A stretch of DNA of 12,659 nt from Acidimicrobiia bacterium (GCA_030425785.1 JAUHYJ010000041.1:1-12659); one strand, 5' to 3'. Shown: positions 5,659-12,659, counted from the stretch's first letter. A program made the numbers and translations. Notes: a model not told the origin generated them from the letters alone.

Positions 5659-7002
5659 ATGAAGAAGACACGACCGCTCATCGCCGTACTCGCGGCGACG
5701 GCGCTCGTCGCGGCAGCGTGTGGCGGCGACGACGACGACTCGACCGCCGACGAGCCCCCCGCAGCCGAGGAGCCTGCCGACGCCGAGGAGCCCGCGGCGG
5801 ACGAGCCCGTCGCCGACGAGCCGATGGAAGAGGGCGCGCTCGGCAGCGTGCGCGTCGAGCCCGGCGATGCGATCCAGATCCGCTCGCTCGAGTCGATCAC
5901 CGGTGACACGTCGTTCCTCGGGATCCCGAACCAGCGTGCGACCTCGCTCGCGATCGCCGACTACGGCCAGATCAAGGGCTTCGACGTCGACCTCGGGACC
6001 CCGCTCGACGACCTGTGCTCGGCCGACGGTGGTCAGGCCGCGGCCCAGACGATCGTCGCCGACGAGCAGGTCGTCGGTGTCATCGGTACGTCGTGCTCGG
6101 GTGCCGCCACGGCCGCCGGTCCGCTGATCGGTGAGGCCGGCATGGTGCTGTTCTCGGCGTCGAACACGTCGCCGGCACTGACCTCGGACCAGCAGGGCAA
6201 CGCCGGTGAGAACTACAACGTCGGCTACTACCGCACGGCCCACAACGACCTGTTCCAGGGTGCGGCGATGGCCGAGTTCGTCTACAACGAGCTGGGTCTC
6301 ACCACCGCAGCGGCGATCCACGACGGCGATCCGTACACCGACGGTCTGGCGACCGCGTTCACGAACGCGTTCGAAGAGCTCGGTGGCACCGTCACCGGCT
6401 ACACGGCCGTCGCCAAGGAGGACACCGACATGGTCCCGGTCCTGACCGAGATCGCGGCCGGTTCGCCCGAGGCGCTGTTCTTCCCGATCTTCCAGCCTGC
6501 CGGCGACTTCATCGCCGACCAGGCGCCCGGCGTCCCCGGCCTGGAGGACACGGTCCTGCTCGCCGCCGACGGCCTGTTGGTCGACGGCTTCTTGCAGCTG
6601 GAGCAGTCGGAGGGGATGTACTTCTCCGGCCCGGACACCCGCTTCGGTGAGAACACGAACCAGAGCACCGGCGTGAGCGCCGATGCCGTGCTCGAGGCCT
6701 ACGACGCCGAGTACGGCGAGGCACCGTCGGCGCCGTTCTGGGGTCATGCCTACGACGCCACGTCGATCCTCCTCGACGCCATCGATGCGGCCTCGACCAT
6801 GGACGGCGACACGCTGGTGATCGACCGTCAGGGCGTGCGCGACTACATCAACGGCGTGAGCGGCTACAGCGGCATCATCGGCACGATCAACTGTGACGAG
6901 TTCGGTGACTGTGGTTCGCAGAAGGTGACGGTGATCGAGCACCTCGACAGCAGCGACATCGAGGCGTCGAAGGCCAACGTGGTCTTCGAGTACGCCCCGT
7001 GA
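5659..7002 (+). CDS. livJ: HAAT-type (Liv) ABC transporter substrate-binding lipoprotein
   Basis: The 447-residue product is a periplasmic-type binding protein of the branched-chain amino acid/amide family, exported and tethered to the membrane. Residues 1-21 are a lipoprotein signal peptide (KK, hydrophobic core, AAAC with C21 lipidated), followed by CGGDDDD and an acidic Glu/Ala/Pro linker to about residue 60. The type I binding fold begins near SLESITGDTSFLG (76-88) and includes GTSCSGAATAAGPL, GYYRTAHNDLFQGAAMAEFVYNEL and the AAIHDGDPYTDGLATAF strand and loop, all typical of LivJ-like proteins. Cysteine pairs (DDLC/GTSC and INCDEFGDC) may form disulfides. A strong ribosome binding site (AAGGGAGAGGAA, 5644-5655) decides the ATG at 5659. 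It leads the five-gene transporter set. The ligand may be a branched-chain or other amino acid, urea or an amide; sequence alone does not say. Confidence 0.93.
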   Translation: MKKTRPLIAVLAATALVAAACGGDDDDSTADEPPAAEEPADAEEPAADEPVADEPMEEGALGSVRVEPGDAIQIRSLESITGDTSFLGIPNQRATSLAIADYGQIKGFDVDLGTPLDDLCSADGGQAAAQTIVADEQVVGVIGTSCSGAATAAGPLIGEAGMVLFSASNTSPALTSDQQGNAGENYNVGYYRTAHNDLFQGAAMAEFVYNELGLTTAAAIHDGDPYTDGLATAFTNAFEELGGTVTGYTAVAKEDTDMVPVLTEIAAGSPEALFFPIFQPAGDFIADQAPGVPGLEDTVLLAADGLLVDGFLQLEQSEGMYFSGPDTRFGENTNQSTGVSADAVLEAYDAEYGEAPSAPFWGHAYDATSILLDAIDAASTMDGDTLVIDRQGVRDYINGVSGYSGIIGTINCDEFGDCGSQKVTVIEHLDSSDIEASKANVVFEYAP

Positions 7003-7019
7003 TCGACGCCATCAGCAAC

Positions 7020-7075
7020 TGATACCGACAGGAGGGCTCCGGCTGTGAGCACAGCCGGAGCCCTCCCGTATCGGG
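7020..7075 (+). terminator. strong intercistronic hairpin between livJ and livH
   Basis: GGAGGGCTCCGGCTGT (7031-7046) and ACAGCCGGAGCCCTCC (7051-7066) form a perfect 16-bp stem with loop GAGC; GATAC/GTATC outside (7021-7025, 7068-7072) can extend it. No T-run follows, so read-through is expected. Such a structure after a binding-protein gene commonly stabilises the upstream mRNA or partly ends transcription, giving more binding protein than permease. The hairpin is seen; the effect is inferred. Confidence 0.75.
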
Positions 7076-7116
7076 GCGGCCGCGACGCTGCCCCGGCACC
7101 ACCGAGTCCGGGGGGA
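7072..7116 (+). promoter_or_regulatory. alternative stems over the livH ribosome binding site
   Basis: CGGGGC (7072-7077) can pair with GCCCCG (7090-7095). Alternatively CCCCGG (7091-7096) can pair with CCGGGG (7108-7113), which covers most of the G-run GGGGGGA (7110-7116) that serves as the livH ribosome binding site, 5 nt before the ATG. The two stems share 7091-7095 and exclude each other. GC-rich DNA makes chance stems common, so this is tentative. Confidence 0.35.
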
Positions 7117-7121
7117 CCATC

Positions 7122-8249
7122 ATGACCGCAGCCGTTCGCGCCAAGGGCGCCGGCAAGACGAACGTCGACCGATTCCTGACCGTCCTGAGGGTCGTGATGA
7201 TCGGCTTCATCGCGATCAGCCTGGTGGCGTTCATCGCCCAGCAGATCGCACCCGAGAACCCGTTCGCCGAATGGCGCCACGGTGACGAGGGCGCCACGCG
7301 CCTGTCGTGGGCGCAGTACCGGGGCCTGCTCGTGACCGGCATCAGCCAGGGGGCGATGTACGGCCTGATCGCCCTCGGCTACTCGATGGTCTACGGCGTG
7401 CTCGGGTTCATCAACTTCGCCCACGGTGAGGTGTTCATGGTGAGCGCCTTCACCGGGTTCATCGTGTCGACCAAGTTCGACGCTGCCGGGTGGTGGGAGG
7501 GCGCGGCCTTCTTCCCGGCCATCATCATCACCGTCGCGCTCTGCGTGATCGTGTCGACCTCGACGGCGGTGATCATGGAGCGCGTGGCGTACCGCAGATT
7601 GCGCGGCAGCCCGCGACTCATCCCGCTGATCACCTCGATCGGCGTCTCGTTCTTCATCCAGGAGGCCGTGCGCCTGGTGTTCGGCCCCGGCGCCAAGGGC
7701 TACCCCTCGAACCCCGATTGGCTCGAGGAGCGCCTCCCGTGGCTCGGCATCGAGGTCAAGAAGCTCGTCGTCATCATCATCGCCGCGATCGCGATGGCCG
7801 GGTTGTGGTACTTCGTCGAGCGGACGAAGACCGGCAAGGCGATGCGTGCCGTCGCCGAGGACAAGGAGATCGCCTCGCTGATGGGCATCGACGTCGACAA
7901 GACGATCGTCAAGACCTTCGCCGTCGGCGGTGCGATGGCCGGCGTCGCCGGCATCCTGTGGGGGATCCTCTTCCGTTCGGTCATCAACACGACCGGCTTC
8001 CTGCCCGGCATCAAGGCGTTCACCGCGGCCGTCGTCGGCGGCGTCGGCAACCTCGGTGGCGCGATGGCGGGTGGTGTCTCGCTCGGCGGTGCCGAGGCGC
8101 TCGGACCGCTCATGATCCTCGAACCCTGGGGCATCCCGGGTGTGTCGCAGTTGCGTGACGCCGTCGCGTTCACCGTGCTCATCCTCGTGCTGCTCGTGAA
8201 ACCGACCGGCCTCTTCGGTGAGCGACTCTCGTCGGAGGAGCGGGCATGA
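7122..8249 (+). CDS. livH: HAAT-type ABC transporter permease LivH
   Basis: This 375-residue integral membrane protein is one of two permeases that form the transport channel for ligand delivered by the lipoprotein. The family block GISQGAMYGLIALGYSMVYGVLGFINFAHGEVFMVSAF starts at residue 73; later come the MERVAYRRLRGSPRLIPLITSIGVSFFIQE region (152-181) and the cytoplasmic coupling loop RTKTGKAMRAVAEDKEIASLMGID (234-257) that contacts the ATPases. About eight membrane segments continue to VLILVLLVKPTGLFGE (352-367). The protein is longer than the usual 290-300 residues because of an N-terminal part (1-70) with an extra hydrophobic segment at about 22-41. ATG 7122 is preceded by GGGGGGA. Its stop overlaps the livM start (ATGA, 8246-8249). 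Confidence 0.94.
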   Translation: MTAAVRAKGAGKTNVDRFLTVLRVVMIGFIAISLVAFIAQQIAPENPFAEWRHGDEGATRLSWAQYRGLLVTGISQGAMYGLIALGYSMVYGVLGFINFAHGEVFMVSAFTGFIVSTKFDAAGWWEGAAFFPAIIITVALCVIVSTSTAVIMERVAYRRLRGSPRLIPLITSIGVSFFIQEAVRLVFGPGAKGYPSNPDWLEERLPWLGIEVKKLVVIIIAAIAMAGLWYFVERTKTGKAMRAVAEDKEIASLMGIDVDKTIVKTFAVGGAMAGVAGILWGILFRSVINTTGFLPGIKAFTAAVVGGVGNLGGAMAGGVSLGGAEALGPLMILEPWGIPGVSQLRDAVAFTVLILVLLVKPTGLFGERLSSEERA

Positions 8250-10108
8250 GCGCCGTCACCGCTTCCACCGGCATGCCGACCGCCGTGTCGAAGGGTGCCT
8301 TCGACGTCGACTGGCGCCAGATCGCTCGCACCGGCGGGCTGCTCGCTCTCGGTCTCGTGTTCATCGCGCTCACCGGCATGCCGGTGGGTCTCGACGAGCG
8401 CACGGTCATCGAGCCGTGGCTCTCGCTCGGGCTCCTGTCGCTCACCTTCCTGCCCTTCGTGCTCGGCTACACGGTCGGCCACGAGAAGGTGTTGGAGGGC
8501 GTCGCTGCGAAGGCCAAGGGTGCACGTGACGTCGTCGCCGGCGCCGCGGTGGGCGCGCTCGGTGGGCTCGGCCTGTCGGTCCTGGTGGTGCTCGTCGACA
8601 ACTTCGATCTGCGTGACCCGCTCGTCAACTGGTCGCCACAGCTGGTCGAGATGCTGTCGTTCGACCAGAGCGTCGGGTTCGGTTTCGTCGCCTGGATCGC
8701 CATCTCGGGCGCCCTCGGTGCGGCCGGCGGGGCGCTGCACGTGCTGCCACACCAGGTGCGTCGGGCGGTGGTCGCCGCGATCCTCGCGGTGTTGCTGACG
8801 GCGATCTTCGAGTCGTTCCTCACCGACGTGATCGACCAGCTCGAGTTCCTCTACGCCTCGCGTGGCGGTCTCACGAACGTGTGGGCGGTGGTCGTGTTCG
8901 TCGTCGCGATGGCCGTCAGCCTGTCGGGCGGTGGCGAGAAGCTCGGCGAGCGCCGAGCGGCGTACCAGGCCGCATCGGGCCCGGCGAAGAACCGGCAGAC
9001 AGCGCTGTTCATCGCGGCGTTCTCGCTGGCCATGATCATCATCCCGCTCGTGACCGGCAAGATCACCCAGGAGCTGATGGCGAACGTCGGCATCTTCATG
9101 CTGCTGGCGCTCGGGCTCAACATCGTGGTCGGTCTGGCCGGCATCCTCGACCTCGGCTACGTGGCGTTCTTCGCCGTCGGCGGCTACACGACCGCAGTTC
9201 TGACGTCGCCGAACCGCGGACCCGACTGGCCCAGCTGGGTGCCGACGCTCGACGGCCCGGGCGGCTGGCTGATCGCGCTCGCCGTGACGATCGTGATGGC
9301 GATCTTCGCCGGCCTCGTCATCGGTGCACCGGTCATCCGGATGCGCGGCGACTACCTCGCGATCGTCACGCTCGGCTTCGGCGAGATCATCCGGTTGCTG
9401 TTCCTGTCCGACTGGCTCGGTGGCTACTTCAACGGCGCCCAGGGCATCACCAACATCCCGAGCGCCGACTTCGGCATCTTCGAGGTGAAGGGCACCGACC
9501 CGCGGTCGGTCTTCTACCTCGTGATGGTGCTGGCCGCGATCTCGATCTACATCTCGTGGCGACTCGAGCACAGCCGCCTCGGCCGTGCGTGGATGGCGGT
9601 GCGCGAGGACGAGTCGGTCGCCGAGGCGATGGGCATCAACACCGTCAACGTCAAGCTGATGGCGTTCGTCGTCGGCGCCGCACTGGCGTCGTTCGCCGGT
9701 GCGGTGTTCTCGGCCAAGGTCGGTTCGATCTTCCCGACCTCGTTCCTCATCCTGGTGTCGATCGTGATCCTCGTGATCGTGATCGTCGGCGGCATGGGCA
9801 ACATCGTCGGTGTGATGGTCGGTGCGCTCGGGCTCGTCGGAGTGCTCGGTGGCCCGAAGCAGCCCGGCCTGCTGCAGGAGTTCTCCGAGTACAAGCTGCT
9901 CATCTACGGCGCCCTGCTGATCTGGATGATGCTCAACCGGCCCGAGGGTCTCGTGCCCAACGTGCGGCGCAGCCGTGAGCTCCATCAGGACGAGTTCCTG
10001 CAGGATGCCTGGCTGCGCGGCGAGGTCGACCGTGATGAATCGACCACCGAAGCGGAGGCCAGTGCGAACCTTGCCGACGGCCTCGGCACGAACGGGGGTG
10101 CGTCATGA
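8246..10108 (+). CDS. livM: HAAT-type ABC transporter permease LivM, extended
   Basis: The second permease has 620 residues against roughly 300-425 in better-known LivM proteins. The canonical core lies at about 278-575: ANVGIFMLLALGLNIVVGLAGILDLGYVAFFAVGGYTTA, then APVIRMRGDYLAIVTLGFGEIIRLL (361-385), NGAQGITNIP (396-405) and the coupling loop SRLGRAWMAVREDESVAEAMGIN (443-465), ending NRPEGLVP. Before it come about 250 residues with some five or six hydrophobic segments (near 30-47, 58-77, 97-117, 143-166, 173-192, 211-227) that are not part of the transport core. A polar acidic tail (about 577-620) follows it. There is no break in frame and codon use is uniform, so the extension is real and not a fusion artefact. 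It overlaps livH and livG by ATGA. Confidence 0.93.
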   Translation: MSAVTASTGMPTAVSKGAFDVDWRQIARTGGLLALGLVFIALTGMPVGLDERTVIEPWLSLGLLSLTFLPFVLGYTVGHEKVLEGVAAKAKGARDVVAGAAVGALGGLGLSVLVVLVDNFDLRDPLVNWSPQLVEMLSFDQSVGFGFVAWIAISGALGAAGGALHVLPHQVRRAVVAAILAVLLTAIFESFLTDVIDQLEFLYASRGGLTNVWAVVVFVVAMAVSLSGGGEKLGERRAAYQAASGPAKNRQTALFIAAFSLAMIIIPLVTGKITQELMANVGIFMLLALGLNIVVGLAGILDLGYVAFFAVGGYTTAVLTSPNRGPDWPSWVPTLDGPGGWLIALAVTIVMAIFAGLVIGAPVIRMRGDYLAIVTLGFGEIIRLLFLSDWLGGYFNGAQGITNIPSADFGIFEVKGTDPRSVFYLVMVLAAISIYISWRLEHSRLGRAWMAVREDESVAEAMGINTVNVKLMAFVVGAALASFAGAVFSAKVGSIFPTSFLILVSIVILVIVIVGGMGNIVGVMVGALGLVGVLGGPKQPGLLQEFSEYKLLIYGALLIWMMLNRPEGLVPNVRRSRELHQDEFLQDAWLRGEVDRDESTTEAEASANLADGLGTNGGAS

Positions 10109-10923
10109 GCCATCTGCTCGAGATCGAGCAGCTCAGCGTCACCTTCGGTGGCCTGCACGCGCTCAAGGACCTCGACTTCCACGTCGACGAGGGCGAGATC
10201 GTGGGAGTGATCGGCCCGAACGGCGCCGGCAAGACGACGTTCTTCAACATGATCTCCGGCATGGTCACCCCGACCGCCGGCGACATCCGCTTCGAGGGCG
10301 AGTCGCTCATCGGCCTCGACCCGAACCAGGTCACCCAGCGCGGTATCGCGCGCACGTTCCAGAACGTGCGCCTGTTCGCGAACATGACGATCCTCGAGAA
10401 CGTCATGGTCAGCCAGCACTGCCGTGCACAGCAGAACATCTTCGGTGCGCTGTTCAACACGAAGGGCTTCAAGGAGGAAGAGGCCGAGATCCGACGCCGG
10501 GGCGAGGAGATCCTCGGCTTCTTCGGGTCCCGCCTCGTCGGGTACCGGCTCGAACAGCCGGCGTCGGTGCTGTCGTACGCGAATCGTCGGCGGCTCGAGA
10601 TCGCCCGCGCGATGGCGACCCGGCCGAAGCTGATCCTGCTCGACGAGCCGGTGGCCGGCATGAACCCGATGGAGTCCCGTGAGCTCACGGGTCTCATCGG
10701 TCGGCTCCGCAGCGAGTGGGGCTTCACGATCGTGATGATCGAGCACGACATGGACGTCGTGCGCGACGTGTCCGACCGGGTGGTCGTGCTCGACCACGGC
10801 GAGACGCTCGCGCAGGGCTCGTTCGAGGACGTGTCGACGAACCCGGCCGTGATCGAGGCCTATCTGGGCCGGCCGCTCGAGGATCGCGCCGCGGCGGATC
10901 GCCCGATGGAGGAGCAGTCATGA
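10105..10923 (+). CDS. livG: HAAT-type ABC transporter ATPase LivG
   Basis: This 272-residue cytoplasmic ATPase powers the transporter as a heterodimer with LivF. Seen: Walker A GPNGAGKT (37-44), Q-loop Q86 in ARTFQNVRLF, Walker B LILLDEP (176-182) followed by VAGMNP, and the switch histidine H213 in IEHDM. The stretch FQNVRLFANMTILENVMV and the insert around residues 105-150 are typical of LivG. The ABC signature reads LSYANRRRLEIARAM (156-170), where LSYGQQRRLEIAR is more usual, so the glycine at the fourth position is alanine. This may be a lineage variant. The gene starts in an ATGA overlap with livM and ends in one with livF, so the permease and ATPase genes are translationally coupled. 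Confidence 0.95.
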   Translation: MSHLLEIEQLSVTFGGLHALKDLDFHVDEGEIVGVIGPNGAGKTTFFNMISGMVTPTAGDIRFEGESLIGLDPNQVTQRGIARTFQNVRLFANMTILENVMVSQHCRAQQNIFGALFNTKGFKEEEAEIRRRGEEILGFFGSRLVGYRLEQPASVLSYANRRRLEIARAMATRPKLILLDEPVAGMNPMESRELTGLIGRLRSEWGFTIVMIEHDMDVVRDVSDRVVVLDHGETLAQGSFEDVSTNPAVIEAYLGRPLEDRAAADRPMEEQS

Positions 10924-11657
10924 CCAGGCAAGAGGGCTCGACGCCGCTCCTCGAGTTCCGCGACATCAACACGCACTACGGGGCCGTGCACATCCTGAAA
11001 GACGTCAACCTGGCGATCTACCCGGGTGAGCTCGTCTGTCTGCTCGGCGGGAACGCGTCGGGCAAGTCGACGACGTTGAAGACGCTGCTCGGCATGGTGA
11101 AGCCGACGTCGGGTGAGGTGGTGCTCGACGGCGAGGTGGTCAACGACAAGCCGACGTCGTACCGGGTCGAGCGCGGCGTGACGATGGTCCCCGAGAACCG
11201 GCGGCTGTTCAAGCGGCTGTCGGTCAAGGAGAACCTCGAGCTCGGCGCCTACCTGCGCGACGACAAGGAGGGCATCGAGGCCGACCTGGAGCGGATCTTC
11301 TCGATGTTCCCCCGTGTCAAGGAGCGCCTGACGCAGAAGGCGGGCACGCTGTCCGGTGGCGAGCAGCAGATGGTGGCGATGGGTCGGGCCTTGATGGCGC
11401 GCCCGCGCGTGCTGTTGATGGACGAGCCGTCGATGGGGCTGGCACCGGCGCTGGTGCAGACGAACTTCGAGCTGATCGAGCAGATCCACCAGGAGGGCAT
11501 CGCGATCTTCATGGTCGAGCAGAACGCCAACATGGCGCTGTCGATCGCAGACCGCGGCTGGGTGCTGCAGACCGGCAAGGTCGTGCTCGACAACACCGCC
11601 GAGGCGTTGCTCGCCGACCCCGACCTGCGCCGCAGCTACCTCGGCCAAGCCGACTGA
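10920..11657 (+). CDS. livF: HAAT-type ABC transporter ATPase LivF
   Basis: The second ATPase has 245 residues. Seen: INTHYGAVHILKDVNL (16-31), Walker A GGNASGKST (43-51; the usual G-A-G is A-S-G), VPENRRLFKRLSVKENLELGAY (90-111, with E92 at the Q-loop place, as is usual for LivF), signature LSGGEQQM (144-151), Walker B VLLMDEPSMGLAP (164-176), and VEQNANMALSIADRGWVLQTG (199-219) with Q201 at the switch position. It pairs with LivG beneath LivH and LivM. ATG 10920 is chosen because it overlaps the livG stop by ATGA and gives the normal family length; the frame is open upstream but that would overlap livG for 200 bases. It is the last gene of the operon; a REP-like structure follows. Confidence 0.95.
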   Translation: MTRQEGSTPLLEFRDINTHYGAVHILKDVNLAIYPGELVCLLGGNASGKSTTLKTLLGMVKPTSGEVVLDGEVVNDKPTSYRVERGVTMVPENRRLFKRLSVKENLELGAYLRDDKEGIEADLERIFSMFPRVKERLTQKAGTLSGGEQQMVAMGRALMARPRVLLMDEPSMGLAPALVQTNFELIEQIHQEGIAIFMVEQNANMALSIADRGWVLQTGKVVLDNTAEALLADPDLRRSYLGQAD

Positions 11658-11666
11658 CCTGTCATC

Positions 11667-11740
11667 GGGGGTCAGGCACATGTCGCAAGGTCGCGACCTC
11701 GCCTGGCGCTCGACGCAACGGGTGGTGCCTGGCACTCCCC
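11667..11740. repeat. REP-like inverted repeat element
   Basis: GGGGGTCAGGCAC (11667-11679) faces GTGCCTGGCACTCCCC (11725-11740): CAGGCAC and GTGCCTG pair, and the outer G-run and C-run can pair. A 12-bp perfect palindrome AGGTCGCGACCT (11688-11699) lies between them, and TGCC-T-GGCA is itself an inverted repeat. It fills nearly the whole gap between the convergent livF and ACC deaminase genes, a typical place for a REP/BIME-like element and a possible two-way transcription stop. Multi-copy status cannot be tested from one window. Confidence 0.5.
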
Positions 11741-11746
11741 GTGACG

Positions 11747-12659
11747 TCAGTGGGTGATCTCGCGCTCCGGTGACCCGAGGCCGGGGTAGCCGGCGTAGGC
11801 CGGGAGCGCGGGCTGGCCACCCAGGTGTGCGTACAGCACGCGTGAGCCGGGGGCGATCTCGCCGGAGCGGATCATGCCGATCAGCCCGGCCATCGACTTG
11901 CCCTCGTAGACCGGGTCGGTCAGCATCGCCTCGGTGCGCGCCGCGAGGTGGATCGCTTCGACGGTCTGGGCGTCGGGCAGCCCATAGGCCGGCCCCTCGA
12001 AGCCGGGCACGACGGTGATCTCGTCGTCGCGGAGCGGCCGGCCGACGCCGATCAGTTCGGCGGTGTCGCGCGCGATGCGCGTGACCTGGTCGATCGTCTG
12101 GGCGAGGGTCGCCGATGCGTCGATGCCGATGACGCGCCGGTCGTCGCGGTCCTCGAGGGCGAAACCGGCGATCATCCCGGCGTGCGTCGACCCGGTGACG
12201 GTGCACACGATGACGGTGTCGAAGAACGTGTCGAGCTCGGCTTCCTGCTGGGCGACCTCGCGGGCCCAGTTGGCGAAGCCGAGGCCGCCGAGGCGGTGAT
12301 CGGAGGCACCGGCCGGGATCGGGTACGGCGTGCCGCCCGCTTCGGTGACCGAGTCGAGCGCCCGCTTCCACGAGTCGCGGATGCCGATGTCGAAGCCGGC
12401 GGGGTCAATCCGGATGTCGCCGCCCATGATGCGGGTGAGCTGGATGTTGCCGACCTTGTCGTAGGTCATGTCGTGGTAGTCGACCCAGCCCTCCTGGACC
12501 GTGACGGCGCCGAGCCCGAGCTTGCGGGCGACCCCGGTGACCTGGCGGGTGTGGTTCGACTGGATGCCGCCGATCGAGACGAGGGTGTCGCATCCGGTGT
12601 CGATGGCGTCGGCCGCCAGGTATTCGAGCTTGCGCACCTTGTTGCCGCCGAACGCGATG
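11747..12659 (-). CDS. acdS: 1-aminocyclopropane-1-carboxylate deaminase (partial, N-terminus off window)
   Basis: This PLP-dependent enzyme opens the ring of ACC to give 2-oxobutanoate and ammonia. The window holds about 304 residues; some 40-45 N-terminal residues lie beyond the right edge (the frame is open there, reading [14 protein letters not shown]). Seen: the PLP lysine in [10 protein letters not shown] (Lys51 in Pseudomonas numbering), [13 protein letters not shown] with the catalytic-serine region, [43 protein letters not shown] and [11 protein letters not shown] for PLP phosphate. The two residues that separate ACC deaminases from D-cysteine desulfhydrases are of the deaminase kind: YE in DPVYEGKSM (Glu295) and Leu in AHLGGQPAL (Leu322). 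It is convergent with the transporter operon, so it is not co-transcribed with it, though its substrate is an amino acid of a size that such a transporter might carry. Confidence 0.92.
   Translation of the reverse strand, partial: IAFGGNKVRKLEYLAADAIDTGCDTLVSIGGIQSNHTRQVTGVARKLGLGAVTVQEGWVDYHDMTYDKVGNIQLTRIMGGDIRIDPAGFDIGIRDSWKRALDSVTEAGGTPYPIPAGASDHRLGGLGFANWAREVAQQEAELDTFFDTVIVCTVTGSTHAGMIAGFALEDRDDRRVIGIDASATLAQTIDQVTRIARDTAELIGVGRPLRDDEITVVPGFEGPAYGLPDAQTVEAIHLAARTEAMLTDPVYEGKSMAGLIGMIRSGEIAPGSRVLYAHLGGQPALPAYAGYPGLGSPEREITH

Noticed and set aside
4570..6942. Reverse-strand open frame of 790 codons
   Set aside because: It mirrors the SDR and livJ genes in a stop-poor frame; the product is Arg/Asp/Val low complexity with no domain.
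7031..7066. Classical rho-independent terminator ending the livJ transcript completely
   Set aside because: The stem is excellent but no run of T follows, and livH has no clear promoter of its own downstream, so full termination would silence the permeases.
7700..9985. Reverse-strand open frame of 761 codons
   Set aside because: It is antisense to livH and livM; its His/Asp/Arg/Glu-rich product is what the complement of Val/Ile/Leu-rich membrane codons gives.
11681..11742. A CRISPR-like or tandem repeat array in the last gap
   Set aside because: There are only two motif copies, in inverted order, without regular spacers; an inverted REP-like element fits better.
10860..12371. Reverse-strand open frame of 503 codons over livF and part of the ACC deaminase gene
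   Set aside because: It is out of frame with the deaminase and antisense to livF, and it would cross the REP-like gap; no motif supports it.

Overview
The window is very GC-rich, with tightly packed genes, ATGA start/stop overlaps and several candidate promoters that have a -10 hexamer 6-10 nt before an ATG, as in leaderless actinobacterial mRNAs. Together with the style of the solute-binding lipoprotein (acidic DDDD and EP-rich linker after the lipid cysteine), this points to a high-GC actinobacterium, perhaps of the Acidimicrobiia (Ilumatobacter-like). The taxon is inferred from composition and style only.

Layout: (1) 1-1007, minus strand: paaA, the catalytic subunit of phenylacetyl-CoA epoxidase. 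It was recovered by reading the reverse strand directly; its stop codon runs one base past the left edge, where it overlaps a probable next start codon. (2) 1008-1059: a 52-bp divergent control region with an 8-bp inverted repeat and a good paaA promoter. (3) 1060-1974, plus: a PaaX-family repressor. (4) 1999-2871, plus: an unrecognised membrane-anchored protein with a Thr/Pro linker. (5) 2883-5346, plus: the two subunits of an aconitase-X-type dehydratase (large Fe-S subunit and swivel subunit, overlapping by 8 nt), then an NAD-type short-chain dehydrogenase. (6) 5347-5658: a 312-bp non-coding region with palindromes and the likely promoter and leader of the transporter operon. (7) 5659-11657, plus: a complete five-gene HAAT-type (Liv) ABC transporter: binding lipoprotein, permeases LivH and LivM (LivM with a long extra N-terminal membrane region), and ATPases LivG and LivF. 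A strong intercistronic hairpin separates the binding protein from the permeases; the last four genes are joined by ATGA overlaps. (8) 11658-11746: a REP-like element with inverted GTGCCTG motifs. (9) 11747-12659, minus: a 1-aminocyclopropane-1-carboxylate (ACC) deaminase, cut at its N-terminus by the right edge.

How it fits together: region 1-3 is the head of an aerobic phenylacetate degradation locus with its repressor. Region 5 looks like a small catabolic module (dehydratase plus oxidoreductase) whose substrate is not evident. Region 7 imports amino acids or related small amides, and region 9 releases ammonia and 2-oxobutanoate from a cyclic amino acid. The common theme is uptake and breakdown of amino acids and aromatic acids for carbon and nitrogen. 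No mobile genes, phage genes, CRISPR array, rRNA or tRNA were seen. The least explained items are the aconitase X/SDR pair, the LivM extension, the livJ-livH leader structures and the REP-like repeat.
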